From assembly GCA_965204655.1 (NCBI GenBank), contig OZ241998.1:1550001-1614000 (forward strand): a DNA stretch of 64,000 nt, in the 5' to 3' direction. Shown here piece after piece: positions 7,539 to 16,575 of this stretch (its first letter is position 1; every line of letters begins with the position of its first letter). A program made the translations under genes and the position numbers. The stretch is from CATQHL01 sp965204655. Lineage in GTDB: Bacteria; Actinomycetota; Acidimicrobiia; Acidimicrobiales; CATQHL01. The notes under the pieces are model-generated. The model was given only the letters and a program-made list of their open reading frames with translations. It was not told where the DNA came from and did no database searches.

Positions 7539-9563
7539 ATGGGAAACTCGATCGGAAACGCACCGCCAGATCCGCAAGAGCGCCCAGATACGAACAGACC
7601 TGGGGCAGATCCAACCCCCCGCAAGGCACCCCCCCGCAAGGCACCCCCCCGCAAGCGCATCGGCAGGGACAGGGCTTTCACCGCGCAACTGACCCGCAAG
7701 GCGGCGGGCGCCGGGCTGTTGGCTGCGGGTTCGGCAATCGCCGTCGTAGAACTCATCTCGGGTTTGACGACCAGAGTCCCCTCTCTGATACTGGCGGTTT
7801 CGGACTCCATAGTAGACAGCAGGCTGATCCCGTTCTGGCTGCGCACTTGGAGCATCGACCAGCTAGGAACGGCGCAGAAGCCCGTTCTCTTTTACGGAGT
7901 GCTGGTGGTAACGCTGTTGCTAGGCGCCCTGACCGGAATCTTCGCACTGAAGCGGCCCTGGATCGGCCCGGTCGTCTTCGCTGCCTTCGCAGTGCTGGGC
8001 GGATTCGCCGCGGCCAGCAACCCCGACGCCCACGCCGGGATGGCAGCGATGGCTGCAGGATTGGCCGCCGTAGTGGGGGCGGGTGTGCTCTGGCGGCTGC
8101 TGAGCCTGCTGCGCCCAACCCGGAGAGTTGCGGGATCCTCTCAACAAGTTCCGAGCGACGTGAACCGACGGTGGTTCCTGACTGCCGCCGGAGCGACCGC
8201 CGTGGGAGCGTTGCTGGCCAGCGGCGCTGGCAGGTTCCTGGCAAGCCGGAGAGGAGTGGAGGACTCGCGTTCCGAAGTTGCCGAAAAGCTAAATCAGGCA
8301 CTGAACGCCGCTCCGCCCACTACCGGTCCGAGTTCAACCGGCGGTGAAGGTGAAAGGCCTCCCGCACCCATAGAGGCGGCGACTTCCACCACCAGCGGGA
8401 GAACTTCGGGTAGCACGACGACGGGCGCTTCAGCGCCAGGCACCACAGCGCCAGGCACCACAGCGCCGGGCACCACAGCACCGGGCACCACGGCGCCCAC
8501 TACTGCAACCTCTCAAGCAGCACCTTCCACCACGATCTCAGCTCCTCCGAGCACGTCCCCCCAACCACCGGGGGTGACCACAACCGCTGCGCCCACCACC
8601 CAACCTCCCCCCACCACCCAACCTGCGCCCACTACGACTGCGGCGCGGCGCCCTAGCCGATACTTCGACGGAGAAGTGGGGGGTATCTCCCCGATCATCA
8701 CGCCCAACTCCGACTTCTATCTGATCGACACCGCCATCTCCAAGCCCGTCGTGCGGGCGGACACCTGGAGACTGCAAGTCACGGGCATGGTAGACAATCC
8801 TTACACTCTCAACTTCGACGAACTGCTGGCGATGGGGCTGGTGGAGGAGGCCGTCACCCTGAGTTGTGTGTCCAACCAAGTCGGTGGAAACTTGGTGGGC
8901 AACGCCGTCTGGAGAGGCGTCCCCCTGCGCGCCGTCCTGGATCGAGCTGGAGTACAGCGGGGAGCAACGCAGATCGTCGGACGCTCTGTGGACAACTGGA
9001 ATTCCGGCTTCCCGACCGCCCTGGCCTACGACGGAAGGGTAGCCCTCGTGGCGGTGGCCATGAACGGTGATCCGCTCCCCAGAGACCACGGCTTCCCGGT
9101 GAGGCTCGTGGTGGCGGGGCTCTACGGATACGTGTCGGCCACCAAGTGGCTGGAAGAAATTCGCCTCACCACCTGGGAAGGATTTGACTCCTACTGGGTT
9201 CCTCGGGGTTGGGCGAAGGAAGGCCCTATCAAGACGCAGTCGCGTATAGACGTTCCCCGCAACAGGTCGAGAATCTCGGCTGGGCGGGTAGCGGTTGCGG
9301 GGGTTGCTTGGGCGCCTTCACGCAGCATCGAACGCGTCGAGGTTCAGATCGACGACGGGCCTTGGCAAAGAGCCGAACTCAGTTTGAACATGTCTATCAA
9401 CTCCTGGCGGCAGTGGCTGTATGCGTGGGACGCTACACGGGGCAATCATCAGATCAGGGTGCGGGCAACCGATGGTGGGGGCAGAACTCAGACTTCACAA
9501 AGAACGTCTCCGGCGCCTAATGGCGCCAGCGGCTGGCACACCATCTCGGTCTCAGTCTCCTGA
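7539..9563 (+). CDS. Membrane-anchored molybdopterin-dependent oxidoreductase (sulfite-oxidase fold)
   Basis: A 674-residue protein in three parts. Residues 1-230 hold a basic N-terminus with a KAPPRK repeat, about three or four hydrophobic helices (near 55-75, 117-137, 143-190), then NRRWFLTAAGATAV (209-222), which looks like an internal twin-arginine motif with its own helix. Residues 260-370 are a Thr/Ser/Pro linker with four APGTT units. Residues 375-674 are the sulfite-oxidase-like molybdopterin domain with the cofactor-binding Cys443 in TLSCVSNQVGG, followed by a Mo-co dimerisation-like Ig fold (about 570-674). The catalytic domain is presumably extracytoplasmic. The substrate and electron partner are unknown. 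No clear SD precedes ATG 7539. Confidence 0.88.
   Translation: MGNSIGNAPPDPQERPDTNRPGADPTPRKAPPRKAPPRKRIGRDRAFTAQLTRKAAGAGLLAAGSAIAVVELISGLTTRVPSLILAVSDSIVDSRLIPFWLRTWSIDQLGTAQKPVLFYGVLVVTLLLGALTGIFALKRPWIGPVVFAAFAVLGGFAAASNPDAHAGMAAMAAGLAAVVGAGVLWRLLSLLRPTRRVAGSSQQVPSDVNRRWFLTAAGATAVGALLASGAGRFLASRRGVEDSRSEVAEKLNQALNAAPPTTGPSSTGGEGERPPAPIEAATSTTSGRTSGSTTTGASAPGTTAPGTTAPGTTAPGTTAPTTATSQAAPSTTISAPPSTSPQPPGVTTTAAPTTQPPPTTQPAPTTTAARRPSRYFDGEVGGISPIITPNSDFYLIDTAISKPVVRADTWRLQVTGMVDNPYTLNFDELLAMGLVEEAVTLSCVSNQVGGNLVGNAVWRGVPLRAVLDRAGVQRGATQIVGRSVDNWNSGFPTALAYDGRVALVAVAMNGDPLPRDHGFPVRLVVAGLYGYVSATKWLEEIRLTTWEGFDSYWVPRGWAKEGPIKTQSRIDVPRNRSRISAGRVAVAGVAWAPSRSIERVEVQIDDGPWQRAELSLNMSINSWRQWLYAWDATRGNHQIRVRATDGGGRTQTSQRTSPAPNGASGWHTISVSVS
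8437..8499 (+). repeat. Tandem 15-nt repeat encoding APGTT
   Basis: Four near-identical 15-nt units encode APGTT followed by a degenerate unit, inside the Thr/Pro linker of the molybdoenzyme. Changes between units are mainly at third positions, so the amino-acid repeat is conserved. Copy number may vary between strains. Confidence 0.8.
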
Positions 9564-9650
9564 AGGGGATTGCCCCTCGGGCGCAGAGCCTGACGGGGCA
9601 GCGCCACCCCCCGCCCTCGCCGACAGGAGGGTTGCCAGCCCGCCGGAGAT

Positions 9651-10229
9651 CTAGTAGTCGATGCCCTTCTTGGCGGCTATGCCGGAGTCGTAAGCGTGCT
9701 TGACGCTCCGCATTTCGGTGACGGTGTCGGCTGCTTCGATCAGGGTGTCCGGTGCGTCGCGTCCGGTGCAGACGACGTTCACTTTCTCGGGACGCCCGCT
9801 CAGCACTCTCACCACTTCGTCGGCATCTATCCAACCCCAGTTCATGGGGTAGGTCACCTCGTCGAGCACGACAAGGCGGTGTTGGGCGGTTTCGATCAGC
9901 GAACGGGCGTGTTCCCAGGCTTGGCGAGCCACGGTCTCGTCTACGTCAAGATCCTCGGAGTCCCACGTAAAGCCCTCTCCCAGCGCCCACCAGTCCACGC
10001 CCAGTTCCCTGCCTGTCTTCTCTTCGCCGACTTTCCAGTCACCCGACTTCAAGAACTGCACCACAGCACAGCGCCATCCCATGGCGAGGGCGCGCAACAG
10101 CACCCCGAACGCCGCTGTGGACTTACCTTTTCCGTCGCCGGTGTTCACCAGCAACAACGATTGAGCCGGACGCAATCCCTGCGGACGCGGGTCTTGGGTG
10201 GGTACCTCCCCACTTCCTTCAGGCGTCAA
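9651..10229 (-). CDS. cobO: Cob(I)yrinic acid a,c-diamide adenosyltransferase
   Basis: A 192-residue CobO/CobA-type ATP:corrinoid adenosyltransferase, which attaches adenosine to cobalt in vitamin B12 synthesis or salvage. Motifs are the P-loop variant NTGDGKGKST (29-38), VVQFLKSG, LDEVTYPMNWGW and VVCTGRDAP with the conserved C-terminal Tyr. Length is normal. The start given is TTG at 10229; no ATG or strong SD is visible, so the first 10-20 residues are uncertain. No other cobalamin gene is in view. It is the last gene of the long minus-strand series that begins with the ATP synthase operon. Confidence 0.9.
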   Translation of the reverse strand: MTPEGSGEVPTQDPRPQGLRPAQSLLLVNTGDGKGKSTAAFGVLLRALAMGWRCAVVQFLKSGDWKVGEEKTGRELGVDWWALGEGFTWDSEDLDVDETVARQAWEHARSLIETAQHRLVVLDEVTYPMNWGWIDADEVVRVLSGRPEKVNVVCTGRDAPDTLIEAADTVTEMRSVKHAYDSGIAAKKGIDY

Positions 10230-10288
10230 AGCAGCCGCCCCCGCCCGCCAGATGTCCGTTCTTTTGCAGTCCTGTTAGTGAATCAACT

Positions 10289-11074
10289 TCAGCGCTCGAA
10301 AAGGCCGGAGAGAGAAGCAACCGAAGATCCTTCTCCCTTGGAAGTTCCGGGCAGGTTAGAGGCAGCCATCAGCACACGGTCGGCCAGGCGTGAGAACGGC
10401 AGCGACTGCAGCCAAACAGATCCGTGACCGCCCAGGGTGGCCAAGAAAAGACCCTCGCCGCCGAAAATGCTTGACTTGAGGTTTCCAGCCCGCTCGATGC
10501 CGTAATTGATTCCATCGGTGAACGCCACCAGACAACCCGTATCAACTCGGAGCGTTTCACCCCTCAGGTCGCGGCGCACGATCGTGCCTCCGGCAGCCAG
10601 AAAGGCTAGACCGTCACCGGTAAGCCTCTGGAGGATAAAACCCTCGCCGCCGAAAAGACCCGTGCCGAGGCGGCGGTTGAATGCGATGTCCAACTTCGTC
10701 CCCAGAGCGGCGCAAAGAAAGGCGTCTTTCTGGCAGGTGATGCTTCCATTCATCTGCGCGAGGTCAGCCGCCACAATCTTTCCAGGGAACTCCGCAGCAA
10801 AGGAAACGCTGGACGGCTGAGGCCCGTGGTTGGTGAAGTGGGTCAGGAAGAGCGATTCCTGAGCCAAAATCCGTTTGCCGGCGGACTTGAGCTTCCCCCA
10901 CATCCCGGAGTCGGGCTCGCTGCCGTCACCCATCTTGGCCTCGAACTCGATGCCCGGGTTCATATACATCATCGCTCCGGCTTCACCGATCACGGTTTCG
11001 CCTGGGTCTAGCCTGACCTCTACAAACTGCAGGTCGTCTCCGTATATCTGGTATTCGATTTCATGACTTCTCAT
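10289..11074 (-). CDS. AIM24 / TIGR00266 family protein
   Basis: A 261-residue protein of the AIM24 family, whose biochemical role in bacteria is not established. Family features are the opening QFVEVRLDPGETVIGEAGAM, repeated beta strands, and the two glycine-rich turns GTGLFGGEGFILQRLTGDG and KSSIFGGEGLFLATL, which form the internally symmetric beta-barrel. No signal peptide or membrane helix is seen. ATG at 11074. It lies between an SDR gene and cobO on the same strand. Confidence 0.85.
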   Translation of the reverse strand: MRSHEIEYQIYGDDLQFVEVRLDPGETVIGEAGAMMYMNPGIEFEAKMGDGSEPDSGMWGKLKSAGKRILAQESLFLTHFTNHGPQPSSVSFAAEFPGKIVAADLAQMNGSITCQKDAFLCAALGTKLDIAFNRRLGTGLFGGEGFILQRLTGDGLAFLAAGGTIVRRDLRGETLRVDTGCLVAFTDGINYGIERAGNLKSSIFGGEGLFLATLGGHGSVWLQSLPFSRLADRVLMAASNLPGTSKGEGSSVASLSGLFER

Positions 11075-11165
11075 CGGGTGTGCTCTCTTTCTTCCGTCAG
11101 CGCTTTCTTACGAGGTTAGCAAGGCAAAGACCCTGGTATCAAAAACAGCCTTAGCGTTTGCCGAT

Positions 11166-11960
11166 TCAAGTCATCTCCATACGGCGCCTGTTGATGACGG
11201 CGGCAAGTTTCCGCTTCGGATACCTGGGAATCACCTGGGAAATAGCCGAGATCAATCCGTATCCGAACCCCGGTACGCAGACCGCCCTGCGCCGTGCGAG
11301 GGCGCGCAGAGACAAGACGGCTACCCTCTCGGCGTCCATCCAGAGCCAAGGGGGATAGTGCTTGATCTGATCCCCGCACCCCGCCCTGGTGTGCAGTTCG
11401 GTGCGCGTAAGACCAGGCAGAACGGTGGTAACCGTGACACCCCTGGCGCGCACCTCCTCGTGAAGGCCCTGCCCGAAGTTGGTGACGAAGGCTTTGGAGG
11501 CTGCGTATACGGCTTCAAAAGGCAGCGGCTGCTCCCCCGCCACCGACGATACGTTCAGGATCGCGCCCTTGCCTTCCGACAGCATTCGTCCGACACAGGC
11601 GGTGGAAAGTCTCACCACAGCCGCCACATTGAGAGCCACCATCTCCTTCACCCTCTCCCCTTCGACGCTGTCAAGCATGCCGAAGTCCCAAATTCCGGCG
11701 TTGTTGACTAGGAGATCCACGGGACGCTCCGGATCGGCGCAGCGTTGAGCAACGGCTTCTAACTGGTCGGCAGCAGCCAAGTCGGCAGGCATGACCTCCA
11801 CCGCAACGTCCACGGAGGCAGCCAAAGATTTTAGGCGGTCGCCGTCGCGCGCCACCGCCACGATCTCCACGCCCCGCCGAGCCAGTTCCAGCGCGAACGC
11901 CCGACCCAGACCTGCAGACGCCCCGGTCACCAAAGCGCGGCTCCATGAACGCTTCGCCAT
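11166..11960 (-). CDS. Short-chain dehydrogenase/reductase (classical SDR)
   Basis: A 264-residue classical SDR using NAD(P)H. Visible motifs are TGASAGLG (12-19), NNAG (86-89), the catalytic Ser139 and YAASK (Tyr152, Lys156). The C-terminal tail is basic (RYPKRKLAAVINRRR), as in SDRs of the DltE/oxidoreductase group that sit near membranes. The substrate is unknown. ATG at 11960. It lies 53 nt after atpC, possibly in the same transcript, without an obvious functional link. Confidence 0.87.
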   Translation of the reverse strand: MAKRSWSRALVTGASAGLGRAFALELARRGVEIVAVARDGDRLKSLAASVDVAVEVMPADLAAADQLEAVAQRCADPERPVDLLVNNAGIWDFGMLDSVEGERVKEMVALNVAAVVRLSTACVGRMLSEGKGAILNVSSVAGEQPLPFEAVYAASKAFVTNFGQGLHEEVRARGVTVTTVLPGLTRTELHTRAGCGDQIKHYPPWLWMDAERVAVLSLRALARRRAVCVPGFGYGLISAISQVIPRYPKRKLAAVINRRRMEMT

Positions 11961-12012
11961 GCAACGCAGTTAGACGATCGGGCTGAATCAGCGAATGGCT
12001 GAGCAGCGAGTT

Positions 12013-12456
12013 CTAAGAGCTAGGAACCGCGGTGGCAGCCCCAGCCCCGGCGCTGGCGGAGGCTGCGGCGGAGGCTGCGGCCAAGCGGACTTCGGCCCGC
12101 CGTATTGCGTCGATGACCGCCCTTTCATCCCCGGATTCCTCCTTCAGGGCAGCCTTGGCCCGCTCCAGCGCGTCGGAAGCTCGAGAAGTGTCGATCTCCG
12201 AAGCGATCTCAGCGGTGTCGGAGAGTATGGCGACGTTATCGGAGGCAATCTCCACGAAACCGCCATGCACTGCCAGATAGTGGACTGCGCCGTCAGTGGC
12301 ATTCACCTTCACCACTCCGGGGCGAAGGTTGCCGACGAAGGAAACGTGTCCCGGCTGAAAGGCGATGTCGCCGTCGGTGGTACGAGTCAGGATCATGTCG
12401 GCCTCGGCGGTAAGCATCACCCCCTCCGGGGAGACCAATTCAACCTGAAGTGGCAT
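12013..12456 (-). CDS. atpC: ATP synthase F1 subunit epsilon
   Basis: A 147-residue epsilon subunit, the regulatory rotor subunit that couples the c-ring to F1. The beta-sandwich domain is visible (LQVELVSPEGVML, PGHVSFVGNLRPGVVKV, LAVHGGFVEI), followed by the helical arm DTSRASDALERAKAAL and an Ala/Ser-rich tail (about 125-147) of low complexity. ATG at 12456, 28 nt after atpD. It is the last gene of the atp operon. Confidence 0.93.
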   Translation of the reverse strand: MPLQVELVSPEGVMLTAEADMILTRTTDGDIAFQPGHVSFVGNLRPGVVKVNATDGAVHYLAVHGGFVEIASDNVAILSDTAEIASEIDTSRASDALERAKAALKEESGDERAVIDAIRRAEVRLAAASAAASASAGAGAATAVPSS

Positions 12457-12484
12457 CGTCCGCCCGCAGCCAGATCCCTAGGAC

Positions 12485-13912
12485 CTACGCCGCCTTCTTC
12501 TGCAGTTCGGCGGCCTTGCGTTCCACGTCCTCGGTGCCGCCGACCATGAAGAACGCCTGCTCCGGGATCTCGTCGAGTTCGCCTTCAACTAGGGCGTCAA
12601 AACTTTCGACCGTCTCGGACACCGAGGTAAACACCCCTGACATCCCGGTGAACACCTCGGCCACGAACATCGGCTGAGAGAGAAACCGCTGAACCTTGCG
12701 GGCACGCGAGACGATCACCTTGTCTTCCTCGGAGAGTTCGTCAAGCCCCAGAATGGCGATGATGTCCTGCAGTTCCTTGTAGCGCTGGAGTATTTCCTGA
12801 ACCCGGCGAGCAACCCGGTAGTGACGCTCTCCCACTACCTCTGGGGTGAGGATCGTTGACGTGGAAGCCAAGGGGTCGACGGCGGGGTAGATGCCTAGGG
12901 CAGCGATGTCTCGGGAAAGTTCCGTCGTGCCGTCGAAGTGGGTGAAGGAGGTAAAAGGAGCAGGATCGGTGTAGTCGTCGGCGGGCACGTAGACCGCCTG
13001 CAGAGAGGTGATGGAACGACCGCGTGTGGTGGTGATCCGCTCCTGCAGCTCACCCATCTCATCAGCCAGGGTGGGCTGATAGCCCACAGCCGAGGGCATG
13101 CGCCCTAAGAGGGTGGAGACCTCGGAGCCGGCTTGCACGAACCGGAAGATGTTGTCTATGAACAAGAGTACGTCCTGGTTCTGAACGTCCCTGAAGTACT
13201 CGGCCATCGTCACGCCGGCAAGGCCGACTCTGAGGCGCACACCTGGAGGCTCGTCCATTTGCCCGAAAACCAGGGCCGCCTTCTCCAAAACGCCCGACTC
13301 GCCCATTTCCAGAAACAGGTCGGTGCCTTCGCGAGTGCGTTCGCCCACTCCGGCGAAGACCGACACGCCGCCGTGCTGTTCAGCCACCCTCCGAATCATC
13401 TCAGTGATGAGCACGGTCTTTCCGACGCCTGCACCCCCGAATAGGCCGATCTTTCCCCCCTGCTTGTAAGGGGTCAGCAGATCAATGACCTTGATGCCCG
13501 TCTCGAACATCTGCGTAGTGGGCTCTAACTCCTCAAAAGGAGGGGCGGGTCGGTGGATTTCCCATTCTTCGGTGATGTCCAAACTCTCACGGTCGGCGTC
13601 GAGACAGTCGCCTAGGACGTTCCAGACGTGACCGAGCGTGGCGTCGCCCACAGGCACCGATATGCCCCGACCCAGGTTGCGCACCTCGGTACCCCTGGTG
13701 AGACCGTCGGTAGGACGCATGGCGATGGCGCGAACCCTGTTGCCGCCGATCTGCTGCGCCACCTCGGCCGGAACGGTGACCGTCTTGCCGTCGACCGTCA
13801 CGTCGAAGCTCACCGCCGTATTGATCTCGGGCAGGGCGTCGGGAGGAAACTCAGCGTCGATCACAGGACCGGCGATTGCCACGACTCGTCCGACTTTGGT
13901 GTCGTTGTTCAT
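12485..13912 (-). CDS. atpD: ATP synthase F1 subunit beta (catalytic)
   Basis: A 475-residue catalytic beta subunit. The P-loop is GGAGVGKT (159-166), GERTREG carries the catalytic Glu (about 191), the Walker B region is VLLFIDNIFRF, and the DELSEED-type lever is present as LDELSEEDKV. Length is normal. ATG at 13912. The spacer to atpG (104 nt) is the longest within the operon and contains a 15-nt tandem repeat. Confidence 0.97.
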   Translation of the reverse strand: MNNDTKVGRVVAIAGPVIDAEFPPDALPEINTAVSFDVTVDGKTVTVPAEVAQQIGGNRVRAIAMRPTDGLTRGTEVRNLGRGISVPVGDATLGHVWNVLGDCLDADRESLDITEEWEIHRPAPPFEELEPTTQMFETGIKVIDLLTPYKQGGKIGLFGGAGVGKTVLITEMIRRVAEQHGGVSVFAGVGERTREGTDLFLEMGESGVLEKAALVFGQMDEPPGVRLRVGLAGVTMAEYFRDVQNQDVLLFIDNIFRFVQAGSEVSTLLGRMPSAVGYQPTLADEMGELQERITTTRGRSITSLQAVYVPADDYTDPAPFTSFTHFDGTTELSRDIAALGIYPAVDPLASTSTILTPEVVGERHYRVARRVQEILQRYKELQDIIAILGLDELSEEDKVIVSRARKVQRFLSQPMFVAEVFTGMSGVFTSVSETVESFDALVEGELDEIPEQAFFMVGGTEDVERKAAELQKKAA

Positions 13913-13930
13913 TACTTGCTGCTCCTCACC

Positions 13931-13960
13931 TGGGCATTCCTAGTCTGGGCATTCCTAGTT
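13931..13960. repeat. 15-nt tandem repeat in the atpG-atpD spacer
   Basis: Two adjacent 15-nt units (13931-13945, 13946-13960) differ only at the last base. They lie 19 nt upstream of the atpD start. The unit contains CTAG tetranucleotides. It could be a duplication or an mRNA element; no function is evident. Confidence 0.75.
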
Positions 13961-14016
13961 TGAGCTAGTTCCGTCGAGTTCACGTGACCGCGCTCCTCAT
14001 CACCGACGCCAAGACG

Positions 14017-14922
14017 CTAGGCGGCAGCCGGTGTACGGAGAGCTTCGGCTCCGCCCACGATTTCCATGATCTCAGTGGTGATGGCGTCCTGGCGGGCTCT
14101 GTTCATCATCCGAGTCAGTTTCACTATCAGTTCCTCCGCGTTGTCGGTGGCCGCCTTCATAGCTCTTTGCCTATTGGCATGCTCTGAAGCGGAAGCGTCG
14201 AGCAGAGCCGAGAAAAGGCGGCTTTCCACATAGCGCGGCAGCAGCGATTCCAACACTCTCTCCGGCGAAGGCTCGAACTCAAAAGAGGCTCGCGCCAGAG
14301 AAGCCCCCTCTCCCAACTCGGCGATCTCCGCAACGCTGGCTAAAGGCAGAAAACGGCGGACCGCCACGTTCTGCGACCCCAGGGAAACGAACTCCATGTA
14401 GACGATCAGGACACGATCTATCTCTCCGGCGACGAAACGCTCCTTGACCTCTGCGGCCAGGGAGCGCGCTTGCTTGTAGGTGGGGCTGTCGGTCATGCCT
14501 TCAAAGGCGGCGTCGATTTTGTAGTTCCTGAAGCGAAAGTAGTCCTTGGCCTTACGCCCTACGAGCATCAGGGAGTAGTCAAGGCCTTCACCGCGAGCGG
14601 CCATAATTTCCCGCTCGGCGGCTCTGATGACAGTTGAGTTGTAAGGACCGGCCAGCCCTCTGTCGGAAGAGACAACTATGTAGCCAATCCTGCGGACTTC
14701 TTCGCTCTGACGGAGGAGAGGGTGCTCGGTCGTGGTTCCAGAAGCGGCTAGATCCTCAATTACGGCGGTTATACGGTTGGCGTAGGGGCGGGCTGCATTC
14801 GCCCGCATCTGCGCCTTGGCCACCCGAGTGGCTGCGATGAGTTCCATGGCGCGTGTGATCTTCTTGGTCGATTGAACCGAAGAGATCCGCCGCCTGAGTA
14901 TTCGCTCCTCGCCGCCCGGCAC
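14017..14922 (-). CDS. atpG: ATP synthase F1 subunit gamma
   Basis: A 301-residue central-stalk gamma subunit. The N-terminal coiled-coil segment RRISSVQSTKKITRAMELIAATRVAKA and the C-terminal SEHANRQRAMKAATDNAEELI with RQDAITTEIMEIVGGAEAL are diagnostic. The mid-domain SSDRGLAGPYN is present. The start is GTG at 14922 with AGGTAGGA about 10 nt upstream. Confidence 0.95.
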   Translation of the reverse strand: MPGGEERILRRRISSVQSTKKITRAMELIAATRVAKAQMRANAARPYANRITAVIEDLAASGTTTEHPLLRQSEEVRRIGYIVVSSDRGLAGPYNSTVIRAAEREIMAARGEGLDYSLMLVGRKAKDYFRFRNYKIDAAFEGMTDSPTYKQARSLAAEVKERFVAGEIDRVLIVYMEFVSLGSQNVAVRRFLPLASVAEIAELGEGASLARASFEFEPSPERVLESLLPRYVESRLFSALLDASASEHANRQRAMKAATDNAEELIVKLTRMMNRARQDAITTEIMEIVGGAEALRTPAAA

Positions 14923-14942
14923 GACCCGATTCCTACCTGCCG

Positions 14943-16568
14943 CTACGAGTTCTCGGGGCGGTCTATGTCTTCCTCCGGGAGCGTTCGGTCGTCGTCGACC
15001 ATGCTCACCGAGGCATCGGCCACCTCTTCCACGTCGGGCTCATCGCCCTGCTCTTTCTGCGTGCTCTCGAACTCATCCGCGTAGGACTTCACGAGGGCGT
15101 CGAGTTCTTCGATGTCAACCGAGCCCGTGTCGGCAATCCGGGCGAGCAGGTCGGAACGGCGGGTACGCACCGACTCCAACAGCCCTTCTTCAAAACGCCT
15201 CACGTCTTCAACGGGAATCGCGTCTAGATATCCCCTGGTGCCCGCAAAGATGGACACCACCTGCTCAGCCGCACCCATAGGTTTGTTTATGCCTTGCTTG
15301 AGCAGTTCGGTCAGCCGGTATCCACGCTCCAACTGAGCCTGCGAGACGCTGTCGAGGTCGGAGCCGAAGGCAGCGAAAGCCTCGAGTTCGCGGAACTGCT
15401 GAAGGTCGGCCTTGAGCGTGCCCACGGCGGTCTTCATGGCCTGGATCTGAGCCGCAGAACCCACCCTCGAAACGGAGATGCCCACGTCCACCGCTGGTCG
15501 GATACCTGACTTGAAGAGGTCATCCTGAAGATAGATCTGCCCATCCGTGATGGAGATGACGTTGGTGGGGATGTAGGCGGAGACGTCGCCTGCCTTGGTC
15601 TCTATGATCGGCAGCGCCGTCAGCGAACCCGCACCGCGGTCGTCGCTGAGTTTCGCTGCTCTCTCCAACAAACGGCTGTGCAGATAGAACACGTCGCCCG
15701 GGTAAGCCTCCCGTCCTGGGGGGCGTCGCAGCAGAAGCGAGAGTTGCCTGTAAGCCTCCGCCTGCTTGGAGAGATCGTCGTAGACCACGAGGGCGTGACC
15801 GCCCCCATCCATCCAGTGCTGCCCCATCGCGCAACCCGCGTAAGGCGCAAGGTACTTGAAAGGAGCTGGGTCGGAGGCCGCAGCCACCACGACCACCGTG
15901 TACTCCATGGCGTCGTGTTCTTCCAGGGTGGCCACGGTCTGCGCCACAGTGGAAGCTTTTTGCCCGATCGCCACATAGATACAGCGGACATCCTGGCCGC
16001 GCTGGTTCAAGATGGTGTCGGTGGCGATGGTGGTCTTTCCGGTCTTGCGATCACCGATGATGAGTTCCCGCTGCCCGCGTCCGATCGGAATGAGGGAGTC
16101 GATCGACTTGATGCCGGTCTGCATGGGTTCGTGTACCGGCTTGCGCCCGGTGATTCCCGGAGCCTGCACCTCCAGGCGGCGGGTCTGATGACTCCCGAGC
16201 GGCCCGCGCCCGTCGAGGGGGGCACCCAGGGAGTTAACCACCCGGCCCAGCAAGGCGTCTCCGACGGGTATAGAGAGGATGTCCCCGGTGGCTCTCACCG
16301 TCTGACCCTCTTCGATTTCGTCCACTTCCCCCAGGACGACAGCGCCAATTAGGTCTTCGTCGAGGTTAAGCGCCAGCCCGACTGTTCCTCCGGCGAATTC
16401 CAGCATCTCGTTGACTGCGGCGGACGGCAGGCCGCTGACGCGCGCAATGCCGTCTCCTACCTCCACCACGCGCCCTACCTGGGTCTGGGTGATGGAGGGC
16501 TCGAACCCCTCCAGATTGCGGCGGATGGCCGACGAAATCTCGGCGGTGTCGATGGTTAGTTCAGCCAT
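14943..16568 (-). CDS. atpA: ATP synthase F1 subunit alpha
   Basis: A 541-residue alpha subunit, the non-catalytic nucleotide-binding subunit of F1. The P-loop is GDRKTGKT (172-179), with the ELIIG and VYDDLSKQAEAYRQ motifs. The C-terminus carries an acidic tail of about 40 residues (QKEQGDEPDVEEVADAS and onward) beyond the usual end. The frame is open 7 codons further, but AGGAGG sits 3 nt before ATG 16568, fixing this start. It lies 7 nt after atpH. Confidence 0.96.
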   Translation of the reverse strand: MAELTIDTAEISSAIRRNLEGFEPSITQTQVGRVVEVGDGIARVSGLPSAAVNEMLEFAGGTVGLALNLDEDLIGAVVLGEVDEIEEGQTVRATGDILSIPVGDALLGRVVNSLGAPLDGRGPLGSHQTRRLEVQAPGITGRKPVHEPMQTGIKSIDSLIPIGRGQRELIIGDRKTGKTTIATDTILNQRGQDVRCIYVAIGQKASTVAQTVATLEEHDAMEYTVVVVAAASDPAPFKYLAPYAGCAMGQHWMDGGGHALVVYDDLSKQAEAYRQLSLLLRRPPGREAYPGDVFYLHSRLLERAAKLSDDRGAGSLTALPIIETKAGDVSAYIPTNVISITDGQIYLQDDLFKSGIRPAVDVGISVSRVGSAAQIQAMKTAVGTLKADLQQFRELEAFAAFGSDLDSVSQAQLERGYRLTELLKQGINKPMGAAEQVVSIFAGTRGYLDAIPVEDVRRFEEGLLESVRTRRSDLLARIADTGSVDIEELDALVKSYADEFESTQKEQGDEPDVEEVADASVSMVDDDRTLPEEDIDRPENS

Positions 16569-16575
16569 GACCCTC

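Noticed and set aside
8437..8499. Possible CRISPR-like array
   Set aside because: The 15-nt units are contiguous without spacers and encode APGTT in frame within a Thr/Pro linker.
9696..10427. 243-residue plus-strand frame over cobO and the end of the AIM24 gene
   Set aside because: Antisense to CobO, low-complexity composition and no motif.
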